Positions 1 to 7,008 of a stretch of DNA of 8,070 bases are shown one piece after another. The stretch is from Pseudomonadota bacterium. Its GTDB lineage: Bacteria > Desulfobacterota > Anaeroferrophillalia > Anaeroferrophillales > Tharpellaceae. Where the stretch lies: assembly GCA_015486505.1 (NCBI GenBank), contig WFRP01000113.1:1-8070 (forward strand), written 5' to 3'. The translations under genes were made by a program, and so were the position numbers. The notes under the pieces were generated by a model, which had not been told where the DNA came from, made no database searches, and saw nothing but the letters and a program-made list of their open reading frames with translations. The first letter of the stretch is position 1. Each line of letters begins with the position of its first letter.

Positions 1-66
1 CACTCGCTGCGCCCGCCTTGCAAAACTCGCTCCGCTCAGACAGTTGCAATGCTTATGGGCTCCCGC
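1..66 (-). repeat. Dispersed intergenic repeat, inverted copy
   Basis: Read on the minus strand, positions 1-52 match 7009-7061 on the plus strand almost base for base, with only a few substitutions and one indel. Shared blocks include GCATTGCAACTG, GCGAGTTTTGCA and GGCGGGCGCAGCGAG. Similarity probably extends to about 66, where the minus strand reads GCGGGA and then CCCATAAGC, resembling the GC hairpin that precedes the right-hand copy. The copy is cut by the window edge, so its true end is unknown. No open reading frame is supported here. It is probably a dispersed non-coding repeat. The two copies in opposite orientation bracket the aroA-aroK-aroC-recC block. Confidence 0.75.
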
Positions 67-70
67 TCGC

Positions 71-160
71 TGGGAAAAACGACGAAATCTTTCCGCAACC
101 GCTTCGAAAAACCGCCCCCTCCTCCTGAAAGAGGGGAGATAAAATTTGGCTGAATAGTTA
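71..160 (+). repeat. Leader-like block shared with 7064-7133
   Basis: This stretch shares ordered short blocks with 7064-7133 in the same orientation: GGAAAAAC, GAAATCTT, GAAAAACCGC and finally GGCTGAATAGTTA (148-160 here, 7121-7133 there). The spacing between blocks differs. Both copies lie just upstream of a gene with a good ribosome binding site, here aroA and there the ferredoxin. Within it, CCCCTC (116-121) can pair with GAGGGG (131-136), followed by an A/T-rich run, which could be a weak terminator for an upstream gene outside the window. The function is unknown; a dispersed repeat is as likely as a regulatory leader. Confidence 0.5.
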
Positions 161-179
161 CTCTATTTTTTTGTTGAAC

Positions 180-209
180 CACAGATGGACACGGATAGAC
201 ACAGATAAA
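180..209 (+). repeat. Three-unit 10-bp tandem repeat
   Basis: Three consecutive 10-base units are visible: CACAGATGGA (180-189), CACGGATAGA (190-199) and CACAGATAAA (200-209). Similar CACAGATGGACACGGAT-type runs are common dispersed intergenic sequences in many bacterial genomes. No function can be assigned. Compared with the region upstream of the ferredoxin, it sits in extra sequence between GGCTGAATAGTTA and ATTTACAAAG (228-237). Confidence 0.7.
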
Positions 210-214
210 ATTTT

Positions 215-230
215 AATAATTTAAATTATT
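215..230. other. A/T-only 16-bp perfect palindrome
   Basis: AATAATTTAAATTATT reads the same on both strands, 31 bases before the aroA start. It is the only A/T-rich stretch of this kind in the aroA upstream region and could be part of a promoter or a binding site. In A/T-only sequence such a palindrome can also arise by chance, and no convincing -35/-10 pair with proper spacing was found around it. Confidence 0.3.
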
Positions 231-247
231 TACAAAGCGTTACTTGG

Positions 248-253
248 AAGGAG
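248..253 (+). promoter_or_regulatory. Ribosome binding site of aroA
   Basis: AAGGAG lies 7 bases before the GTG at 261. It is a strong Shine-Dalgarno match at good spacing and decides for the GTG start of aroA, which has no better ATG nearby. Confidence 0.8.
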
Positions 254-260
254 ATTTTAG

Positions 261-1526
261 GTGCTGGAAATTAAACCGAAAAATTTAACCCGGTCAGCGG
301 TGCGGGTGCCGGGGTCGAAAAGTTTTACGCATCGGGTGCTGATTGCCGCGGCTTTGGCTGCCGGTCAAAGTCATATTGAAGGAGCCCTTTTCAGCCGGGA
401 TACCGAACTGACGGCGGCGGCACTCTCTCAATTCGGGGCGGAAATCAAGGCTGATGCCGAAAATTTCAGTTTCAACGTAAAAGGCACCGGCGGCTCTCTG
501 CGCCCGGCCGCTGCTGATATCTTTCTCGAAAATTCGGGCACCTCAATGCGGCTGTTGGCGGCAATCGCGGCTTTGGGTCAGGGTGATTATATCCTTGACG
601 GCAGCCCGAGAATGCGGCAGCGGCCGATGGCGGAGCTGCTGGCGGCGCTTTCACAACTTGGAATTCCGGCCCGGTCGCTGGCGGATAACGGCTGTCCGCC
701 GATAAAAATCGGCGGCGGCGCGGTGACCGGCGGGGCGGTAAAGATCGATTGCGGCATCAGCAGTCAATATCTCTCCGGCCTGCTGCTGATGGCGCCCCTG
801 ACCCGTGACGGTCTTGAAATTGAGGTGGTTAAGGGTCCGGTTTCCCGGCCCTATATCGATTTGACCTTAAGGGTTATGCGAAGTTTCGGGGTTGCGGTGG
901 AATCCTGTGGCTACACCCATTTTACGGTAGCCGGCGGGCAGCGTTATCAGCCCGGAAACTATATGGTTGAACCGGACTGCTCGCAGGCCGGTTATTTCTG
1001 GGCGGCGGCGGCCATCAGCGGCAGCGCGATCAAGGTTCTGGGAGTTAATCAGGATTCCGCTCAGGGGGATCTCGGTTTTATCCGGGTGCTGGAGAAAATG
1101 GGTTGTCAGCTGGAGTTTGCCGCCGACGGCATTCAGATAAGCGGCGGCGGTAAATTGACGGCGGTGGACGTTGATATGGGCGATATGCCCGATCTCGTAC
1201 CGACGCTGGCGGTGGTCGCCGCTTTTGCCGCAGGTACTACCCGAATGAGCAATGTCGCTCATCTGCGGGCCAAAGAGAGTGATCGTCTGGCCGCGGTTGC
1301 CGCCGAACTTGCTAAAATCGGGATTAAGGCGGAATGCGGCCCGGACTCAATTGCGGTTACCGGTGGCCGGCCGGTCGGGGCCCAAATCAAAACCTACGAT
1401 GATCACCGTATCGCGATGAGCTTTGCTCTGGTCGGCTTGAAAACCGCGGGGATCATTATTGAAGATGAGGCCTGTGTCGCCAAATCCTTCCCCAATTTCT
1501 GGTCGGTTTTTAATTCACTCAGTTGA
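261..1526 (+). CDS. aroA: 3-phosphoshikimate 1-carboxyvinyltransferase (EPSP synthase)
   Basis: This cytoplasmic enzyme transfers the enolpyruvyl group of phosphoenolpyruvate to shikimate 3-phosphate, the sixth step of the shikimate pathway. The 421 residues are close to the family's usual length and all landmarks are present: PGSKSFTHR (17-25, with K20 and R25), NSGTSMR (91-97), SSQYLSG (167-173), DMPDLVPT (308-315, with D311 at the catalytic Asp position), KESDR (338-342), DDHRIAMSF with H382 and R383, and AKSFPNF with K408. The start is GTG, supported by AAGGAG seven bases upstream. The residue matching Pro101 of the E. coli enzyme is Leu98, as in many class II-like enzymes; whether this affects inhibitor sensitivity is unknown. 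The stop TGA overlaps a TTG start candidate of the next gene, so it heads the operon with aroK, aroC and recC. Confidence 0.97.
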   Translation: MLEIKPKNLTRSAVRVPGSKSFTHRVLIAAALAAGQSHIEGALFSRDTELTAAALSQFGAEIKADAENFSFNVKGTGGSLRPAAADIFLENSGTSMRLLAAIAALGQGDYILDGSPRMRQRPMAELLAALSQLGIPARSLADNGCPPIKIGGGAVTGGAVKIDCGISSQYLSGLLLMAPLTRDGLEIEVVKGPVSRPYIDLTLRVMRSFGVAVESCGYTHFTVAGGQRYQPGNYMVEPDCSQAGYFWAAAAISGSAIKVLGVNQDSAQGDLGFIRVLEKMGCQLEFAADGIQISGGGKLTAVDVDMGDMPDLVPTLAVVAAFAAGTTRMSNVAHLRAKESDRLAAVAAELAKIGIKAECGPDSIAVTGGRPVGAQIKTYDDHRIAMSFALVGLKTAGIIIEDEACVAKSFPNFWSVFNSLS

Positions 1527-1543
1527 TTTACGCAGTTGATTTT

Positions 1544-2119
1544 ATGAGGAATATTCACCTTATCGGTTATCGCTGCAGTGGAAAAACTGCGGTCGGCCGG
1601 CAGCTGGCTGAGGTTTTAGCGCGCTCTTTTTTTGATGCCGACGCGGTTTTCAGCGAGCGGGCGGCGCTTTCGATAACAGATTTTGTCGCCGAATCCGGCT
1701 GGTCCGCATTTCGACGGCTTGAGAGTCAGATTTTGTCTGAGCTTGCGCGAAAAGAGAAAATAATTCTCGCGACCGGCGGCGGCGTTGTTTTAAACCCGGA
1801 AAATCGCCGGCTGCTGAAGGCCGGCGGAATTAATTTCTGGCTTCAGGTTAAACCGGAAACCGTTTTTGCGCGGTTGACGGCTGATGCTATGAGCGCGGTT
1901 CAGCGTCCGGCCTTAAGTTCCTTAAACCTTAAAGAGGAAATTGAATTGGGCCTGAAAGAACGTGAACCCTTTTATCGTGAAGTCGCGGATTATACTGTCG
2001 CGGTTGACGATTTAACGGCGGCTGAGATTGCCGGGCGGATTTCTGCGCTCCTGCGGGCGGGCTGCAAGCGCGGGTCGGAAAGGCGGCCTCCGGGTTGCGG
2101 GGGCTGTTTTCGCACTTAA
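1544..2119 (+). CDS. aroK: Shikimate kinase
   Basis: Shikimate kinase uses ATP to phosphorylate shikimate at the 3-hydroxyl, making the AroA substrate. From the ATG at 1544 the protein has 191 residues. Visible motifs are the P-loop GYRCSGKT (8-15), the shikimate-binding FFDADAVF (29-36, D33), FRRLE (56-60, R57), the GGG turn at 78-80, QRPAL in the lid (120-124, R121) and KEREPFYREVADYTV (138-152, R140). ATG 1544 is preferred because shikimate kinases normally begin a few residues before the P-loop strand, as MRNIHLIG does here. An in-frame TTG at 1523 would overlap the aroA stop by 4 bases and add seven residues; neither start has a clear ribosome binding site, so coupling to aroA is likely. 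The C-terminal tail after about residue 171 is basic and contains three cysteines, beyond the usual family end. The symbol aroL would be equally possible. Confidence 0.94.
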   Translation: MRNIHLIGYRCSGKTAVGRQLAEVLARSFFDADAVFSERAALSITDFVAESGWSAFRRLESQILSELARKEKIILATGGGVVLNPENRRLLKAGGINFWLQVKPETVFARLTADAMSAVQRPALSSLNLKEEIELGLKEREPFYREVADYTVAVDDLTAAEIAGRISALLRAGCKRGSERRPPGCGGCFRT

Positions 2120-2127
2120 ATACAAGC

Positions 2128-2132
2128 GGGAG
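2128..2132 (+). promoter_or_regulatory. Ribosome binding site of aroC
   Basis: GGGAG lies 6 bases before the ATG at 2139, in the 19-base gap after the aroK stop. It supports this start for aroC. Confidence 0.6.
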
Positions 2133-2138
2133 AATTAA

Positions 2139-3227
2139 ATGAGCAGTTCATTCGGGACTATGTTTAAGACAACCACATTCGGCGAATCCCACGGCGCCGG
2201 TGTCGGCGCGGTGGTTGACGGCTGTCCGGCCGGAGTCGAAATTTCGCGGGACGAAATTCAGGCCCAGCTGGACCGGCGGCGGCCGGGTCAGAGTCGTTTG
2301 ACGACGCCGCGGCAGGAGGGGGATCAGATTGAAATTCTCTCCGGTCTCGAGATGGGTCTGACTTTAGGCTCACCGATTGCTTTAATGGTGCGTAACCGCA
2401 ATCAGAAGCCGGGCGATTACAGCAATATGGCTAATATTCCGCGGCCGTCACACGCCGATTACAGCTACCGGATGAAATACGGGATTAATTCCCGCAGCGG
2501 CGGCGGCCGCGCCAGCGCCCGTGAGACTTTGGCCCGGGTGGCGGCCGGCAGCGTTGCCGAGCAGTTTTTGCGCTCAGCCTTCGGCGTTGAAATAATCGCC
2601 TGGGTCAGCCGGATCGGCGCGGTGGAAATTAGTTTGTCTGAATCTGAGATTGACGGACTTTCACGTCCGGACATCGATGCGACGCCGGTACGTTGTCCCG
2701 ATCCGGAAAAAGCCGATTTGATGATTTTAGCGATTGAAAAGGCGGCCGCTGAAAAAGATTCGCTCGGCGGGGTGATAAGCTGTGTCTGTCGGCAGGTACC
2801 GGCGGGCTGGGGTGAGCCGGTATTCGCTAAACTCGATGCTGTTTTAGCTTACGCGATGATTTCCATTCCGGCCGCCAAGGGTTTCGCCCTGGGGTCAGGT
2901 TTTAAATCCGTGACGATGACCGGCTCAACTCATAATGACTGCTTTGTTAAAGACGGAGACCGGCTTAAAACCCGAACCAATTTCAGCGGCGGCGTCCAGG
3001 GCGGTATCAGTAACGGCCAGGCCATTAATTTCAGCGTCGCTTTCAAACCGGTGCCGACCATCGGCAAAGCCCAGAAAACCGCGGATTATGACGGTTGTGA
3101 AGTAATTCTTGAGGGCAAAGGCCGGCACGACCCCTGCGTCCTCCCCCGGGCCGTCCCCATCGTCGAAGCCATGGCCGCCCTGACCCTGGCCGATATGGCT
3201 CTGCAGCAGCGCTGCGCTCATTTGTGA
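2139..3227 (+). CDS. aroC: Chorismate synthase
   Basis: Chorismate synthase removes phosphate from EPSP by an anti-1,4-elimination that needs reduced FMN, giving chorismate, the branch point for aromatic amino acids, folate and quinones. The 362 residues match the family length. Seen in order are TTFGESHG (12-19, H18 at the active-site His position), RRRPGQSRLTTPR, PSHADYSYRMKYG (from about 103, second His at 105), GRASARETLARVAAG (123-137), the FSGGVQGGISNG segment and the C-terminal GRHDPCVLPRAVP with R329, H330 and D331. Nothing is missing. The ATG start has a ribosome binding site six bases upstream. The end overlaps the recC GTG by four bases (GTGA). No flavin reductase domain is fused, so reduced FMN must come from elsewhere in the cell. 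Confidence 0.98.
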   Translation: MSSSFGTMFKTTTFGESHGAGVGAVVDGCPAGVEISRDEIQAQLDRRRPGQSRLTTPRQEGDQIEILSGLEMGLTLGSPIALMVRNRNQKPGDYSNMANIPRPSHADYSYRMKYGINSRSGGGRASARETLARVAAGSVAEQFLRSAFGVEIIAWVSRIGAVEISLSESEIDGLSRPDIDATPVRCPDPEKADLMILAIEKAAAEKDSLGGVISCVCRQVPAGWGEPVFAKLDAVLAYAMISIPAAKGFALGSGFKSVTMTGSTHNDCFVKDGDRLKTRTNFSGGVQGGISNGQAINFSVAFKPVPTIGKAQKTADYDGCEVILEGKGRHDPCVLPRAVPIVEAMAALTLADMALQQRCAHL

Positions 3228-6200
3228 AGATGAGCGGTTTTCATATTCATAGCGGGAACCAACTGGAAAGCCTGGCTGAGGTTATGGCCGGTTTTCTGCG
3301 CGCGCCGCGCGGCTCCGGGATTTTGGAACCGGAGGTTGTGGTGGTGCCCAGCCGTGGGCTTGAACGCTGGCTGAAACTTTTTCTGGCCCGGGTAAACGGG
3401 GTTTCCGCCAATCTTGAGTTTCCTTTTCCGCAGGCTTTTTTAGAGAAAAAAGTTTTTTCAACCTTGCGCCGGCAGCTTGATGGTAAGTTTGATGTTGATC
3501 TCTTTGCTGAAGATATACTGGTCTGGAAGATTTTTTTTGCTCTGGAAAAAATCGGCTGCGGGGAAAATAGTGACCGTCGGGAACCGGACGCGGTGGCGAA
3601 TTATCTGCGGCAAACCGGTGATGAACTTTCCCGCTATCGCCTGGCGCTGGAACTAGGCGATCTTTTTGATCGTTATCTGCTCTTGCGGCCGGAATTAATC
3701 CGGGCCTGGGAGCGGGGTGAAAATCCGCTTTCGCAAATTGCGGCTTCGGCCTGGCAGATGAAACTCTGGCGGGAGCTGGGCTTAGGAGCGCCGAAAACTC
3801 ATTTTGCCGCCCTGCACGATCTGGTGAATCAACTGCTTTATCCGGAGATGTTCCCGGAAGCGCCGCAGGTTTCGTTGACGGAGCTTAAATCTGAACTGCC
3901 GTCCCGCCTCTTTCTTTTCGGTTTTGCGGCTTTGCCCTTTAACTATCTTGACCTTTTCAAGGCTTTATCCCGTCTGACTGAAGTTCACCTTTTTCATATT
4001 AACCCCTGTGCCGAATTCTGGGGCGATCAATTTCGGGTCGGAGTTGGCAAAGCTTCCGCCCGGCTTGAAAAAGAAGGCCACCCGCTGTTGGCCTCCTGGG
4101 GGCGTTTAGGGCGGGCTTTCTTCGATCTCTGTGCCGGTTTAGAGAGCGATTCCTATCGTGAATATTTTGTTTCGCCTGAGTCCACAAGCCTGCTCGCCGC
4201 GCTGCAGCGCCAGATTCTTGAACTTATGCCGCCGTCCCGGCCTTTAATCTGCGCGGCTGCGGATAACTCTCTGAAAATTAACATCTGTCACGGGCGTCAG
4301 CGCGAGATTGAGATTCTTTACGATACGATTCTGGCGGCACTGGAGCAGGATGATGAGTTGAAACCTGACGAAATTTTTGTGCTGGCTCCCGATATCGCGG
4401 TCTATGTTCCTTATATCGAAGCTTTTTTTGCCCGGCGTAGTTTGTCGCCGGGCGCGGTCGTTCTTGAGCATACGATTGTAAGCTGTGAATCGGCGCTTGA
4501 TTTACCGGAGATTAAGGCTTTTTTTGCGCTTATGCGCCTGTTTGAGAGCCGGTTTTTGCTGCGTGAAATCTTTGATTTTTTCAGCCGGGAGGTGGTGCGC
4601 CGGCGCTTTTTGGTCAGTGAATCAGGGCTGGCGCTGCTTTCCGAATGGCTGGGCCGGGCCCAGGTGAACTGGGGGCTGGACGGGAGTTTTCGTGAAGATG
4701 TGACCGGGGTTGATTTTGCCGCGAACTCACTTTTCTGGGGGCTTGATCGGCTTCTGACCGGTTATGGTTTATCGGGCAGCGACCTTTATGCGGGCAATCC
4801 GGCTGCCGGTTCCGTCTGGTCGGATGGCACCGGGGCCGATTTTCTGCCCTTAGCCGGGATTGAGGGCGCGGAAGCTCTGGTTCTGGGGAACTTTGCCCGT
4901 TTTGCCGTGACTTTGCGTAAAGCCCGGGAGCGCTTGTCCGGGTCGCTGCCGGCGGCCTGCTGGCGGGCGGAATTGGAGCGTTTGCTCGATGAATTTATCC
5001 AGCCTCAAACCGAGGAGAAATCCGGTTGCCGGCGTTTGCGCCAGGCTTTTGCCCAGATTGATAAACATTTTAAGAATGCGGTTGACCCGGCGGCCGCGGA
5101 AAATTCCGCCGCCAGCCTAAATCAGGCCGCCGCGAATCCGGTCAGTTGCGCGACGATTCTTACGGCTCTGGAGCGTGAGCTTAATGCGGGCAGCGGCGCG
5201 CGCGGCTTTTTCCGCGGCGGCATAACTTTTTCTTCAATTTTACCCCTGCGCGCGGTACCGGCCCGGATGATCTGTGTTCTCGGGCTGAATGACGGGGATT
5301 TCCCCCGTAATAAGCGGCCTTCAGCTTATGATTTGATCAGTGCCAGGCCCCAGGCCGGAGATCGCAATGTCCGGGATGAGGATCGCTATCTCTTTCTGGA
5401 AACCCTGCTCGCCGCCCGCAAGAGATTGGTTTTAAGTTATCTCGGCCGCGACCCCAAAGATAATCATCTGCGTCCGCCGACGGCGCTTATCAGTGAACTT
5501 ATTGATTATATTGAAGAACATTTTACTATGGCGCCGGATTCAGGGTTTGAGAGTATGCGTGATTTCCTGATTTATGATCACCCGCCGCAGCCTTTCAGCC
5601 GCCGTTATTTTGCGGTACCTGACGAAAAGTCAGCTGCCCCGGCGAAACTTTTTTCTTATGATAGACTGCAGGCCGAAATCGCGACCCGGATTAATAATGG
5701 CAATCGCGCCGCCCCGGCTCCGGGCTTTCTCGAAAAACCGCTTGCCGAAGTAGATTATGAGCAAATTGATTTTATCGAGTTACTTAATTTTTTTAAAAAC
5801 CCGGCGCAGTATTTTCTCAAAAAACGGCTAAAAGTTTCCGCCAGGATCAGGGATATCGCCGATTTTGGTGATAGTGAGCCGTTCATTCTGGATGCTTTGG
5901 CCGGCTATAAATTCAATGATGAACTGGTTAACTATTTCCTGGCGGATGAACGGGACTCCGCTGATTTCAGTAAGGATATCGCGGAGCTTGAAAAACGTTA
6001 CAGCGCCTCCGGTATGCTGCCGCCGCTGACCCCGGGCCGGGTGGTTTTTGCCGATAAAGTTGCCGGGGCCCGGGCGCTGGCGGCACAGCTTAAACCCTAT
6101 TGTGGCGAACGCCTCCCGGCTTTAGTGGAAACCGTGACGCTGCAGGCGGCCGGGCGCAAGCTGAGGGTTACGTTCAAATTCGACAACCTCTTTAAGGGGC

Positions 6201-6736
6201 GGGACGGAATTTTGCGGCAGATTTTGTTTCGGCCGACGGCGAAACTTAAAAACAAAGATCTGGTCAGGACGGCGATGCTGAACCTGGGGCTTGAGCTTAT
6301 GCTGCCGTTAATAAAGGATTTTCCGGACAGGGCGGCGGGTTTTAACCCGGTCGAGACCCGTTTTCATACCTTAAGTGATAAATCTTTATTGATTATGCTG
6401 CCGGTTGATGCGGTCCGGGCCCGGTCTGAGTTGGAAACCCTGCTTGAGCTTTACCAAACCGGGCTGCGGCGGCCGCTGCCGTTTTTGCCGGAACTTTCGC
6501 TGCTCTGGTACAAAACCTGGAAGGAAGAAAGTTTGAAAAACGGTTCGGAAGCGGCCGCGGCTGCGGCCCGGGATAAAGTGCGCAGCGCGTGGTCGAGTGA
6601 TTACAATTACGCGGCCCGGGACGAGGCCTTTCATATGGTTTTCGGCAATAATTTGGCGACGGAAGATTTCTGGGCCGAATTTACCGACCTGGCCCGCCAA
6701 CTCGGGCCGATTCTGCTGCCACGGCAAGGGTGTTAA
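3224..6736 (+). CDS. recC: Exodeoxyribonuclease V subunit RecC
   Basis: RecC is the scaffold of the RecBCD helicase-nuclease that processes double-strand breaks. It has a dead helicase-like core, splits the DNA strands and reads Chi. The protein is 1170 residues, slightly longer than the E. coli protein of about 1120. Recognisable RecC segments are FHIHSGNQL (6-14), GDLFDRYLLLRP (145-156), NPCAEFWGDQ (260-269), HPLLASWGRLGR, INICHGRQREIEIL (352-365), PLRAVPARMICVLGLNDGD (674-692), GDRNVRDEDRYLFLE (712 onward) and DSEPFILDAL (883-892). No nuclease motif was seen. The GTG start overlaps the aroC stop as GTGA; an in-frame ATG at 3230 is the alternative, and neither has a clear ribosome binding site, so coupling to aroC is likely. 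Several positions known to contact Chi in E. coli are replaced: P42, R44, R48, F68 and E74. recB and recD are not adjacent. Confidence 0.95.
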   Translation: MKMSGFHIHSGNQLESLAEVMAGFLRAPRGSGILEPEVVVVPSRGLERWLKLFLARVNGVSANLEFPFPQAFLEKKVFSTLRRQLDGKFDVDLFAEDILVWKIFFALEKIGCGENSDRREPDAVANYLRQTGDELSRYRLALELGDLFDRYLLLRPELIRAWERGENPLSQIAASAWQMKLWRELGLGAPKTHFAALHDLVNQLLYPEMFPEAPQVSLTELKSELPSRLFLFGFAALPFNYLDLFKALSRLTEVHLFHINPCAEFWGDQFRVGVGKASARLEKEGHPLLASWGRLGRAFFDLCAGLESDSYREYFVSPESTSLLAALQRQILELMPPSRPLICAAADNSLKINICHGRQREIEILYDTILAALEQDDELKPDEIFVLAPDIAVYVPYIEAFFARRSLSPGAVVLEHTIVSCESALDLPEIKAFFALMRLFESRFLLREIFDFFSREVVRRRFLVSESGLALLSEWLGRAQVNWGLDGSFREDVTGVDFAANSLFWGLDRLLTGYGLSGSDLYAGNPAAGSVWSDGTGADFLPLAGIEGAEALVLGNFARFAVTLRKARERLSGSLPAACWRAELERLLDEFIQPQTEEKSGCRRLRQAFAQIDKHFKNAVDPAAAENSAASLNQAAANPVSCATILTALERELNAGSGARGFFRGGITFSSILPLRAVPARMICVLGLNDGDFPRNKRPSAYDLISARPQAGDRNVRDEDRYLFLETLLAARKRLVLSYLGRDPKDNHLRPPTALISELIDYIEEHFTMAPDSGFESMRDFLIYDHPPQPFSRRYFAVPDEKSAAPAKLFSYDRLQAEIATRINNGNRAAPAPGFLEKPLAEVDYEQIDFIELLNFFKNPAQYFLKKRLKVSARIRDIADFGDSEPFILDALAGYKFNDELVNYFLADERDSADFSKDIAELEKRYSASGMLPPLTPGRVVFADKVAGARALAAQLKPYCGERLPALVETVTLQAAGRKLRVTFKFDNLFKGRDGILRQILFRPTAKLKNKDLVRTAMLNLGLELMLPLIKDFPDRAAGFNPVETRFHTLSDKSLLIMLPVDAVRARSELETLLELYQTGLRRPLPFLPELSLLWYKTWKEESLKNGSEAAAAAARDKVRSAWSSDYNYAARDEAFHMVFGNNLATEDFWAEFTDLARQLGPILLPRQGC

Positions 6737-6753
6737 AAATCTGTGTCAAATGT

Positions 6754-6873
6754 AAAAACAAGAAAATGTTCTGATAAGAGTACTTATTTGCGGGTCGGTA
6801 ACTTTCTTCTGGGTTGCGGGATTTGTTCCCGCATTAGTACCTTACAGGTTATTTTCTGCACAAAAAAACAAGA
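6754..6873. repeat. Intergenic palindromic element, complete copy 1
   Basis: The left arm at 6761-6792 begins AGAAAATGTTCTGATAAGAG. The right arm at about 6828-6857 ends CCTTACAGGTTATTTTCT. Reverse complemented, the right arm aligns with the left at roughly 26 of 34 columns, so the two are imperfect terminal inverted arms. Between them lies a perfect 7-bp hairpin, TGCGGGA (6815-6821) and TCCCGCA (6827-6833), with a 5-base loop. AAAAACAAGA occurs on both sides (6754-6763 and 6864-6873), giving a repeat period of about 110 bases. The element starts 18 bases after the recC stop and may form the 3' end of the operon transcript, but no T-run follows the hairpin. A REP/BIME-like or MITE-like non-coding element is the best description. 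Confidence 0.7.
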
Positions 6874-6883
6874 TTTAATCTCC

Positions 6884-7005
6884 AGAAAATGTTCTGATAA
6901 GAGTACTTATTTGCGCCCAACGGATTGCCCTTGGGGTGCGACCAGCGGATTGCCCTTGGGTACGGGGCACAAAGCCCTGTTTGGGTTGCGGGATCTGTTC
7001 CCGCA
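6884..7005. repeat. Intergenic palindromic element, partial copy 2
   Basis: The left arm (6884-6915) is identical to that of copy 1 over 32 bases, including the GTACTTATTTGCG end. The GC hairpin is present as TGCGGGA (6987-6993) and TCCCGCA (6999-7005) with loop TCTGT. After the hairpin the right arm is missing: instead of TTAGTACCTTACAGG the sequence runs into the dispersed repeat at 7009. The interior is about 45 bases longer than in copy 1 because it holds a 25-bp direct repeat. It looks like a mosaic or truncated copy. Confidence 0.65.
6921..6960 (+). repeat. 25-bp-period direct repeat inside copy 2
   Basis: CGGATTGCCCTTGGG occurs at 6921-6935 and again at 6946-6960, a period of 25 bases. 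The first unit continues as GTGCGACCAG; the second diverges to TACGGGGCAC. This duplication is absent from the two complete element copies and explains the greater length of copy 2. Confidence 0.75.
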
Positions 7006-7008
7006 TCA

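Noticed and set aside
161..247. A sigma-70-type promoter before aroA
   Set aside because: A/T-rich hexamers exist, but no TTGACA-like and TATAAT-like pair with 16-18 base spacing could be placed with confidence.
867..1262. Minus-strand open frame of 131 residues within aroA
   Set aside because: It lies wholly inside a well-conserved aroA and its translation has no recognisable motif; it reflects the high GC content of the coding strand.
6386..6727. Minus-strand open frame of 113 residues at the recC 3' end
   Set aside because: It is antisense to recC, which reads through to a family-like C-terminus, and it shows no domain of its own.
6815..6833. The TGCGGGA/TCCCGCA hairpin as a classical intrinsic terminator after recC
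   Set aside because: No run of T follows the stem on either strand; the next bases are TTAGTACC. It is better treated as part of the repeat element.
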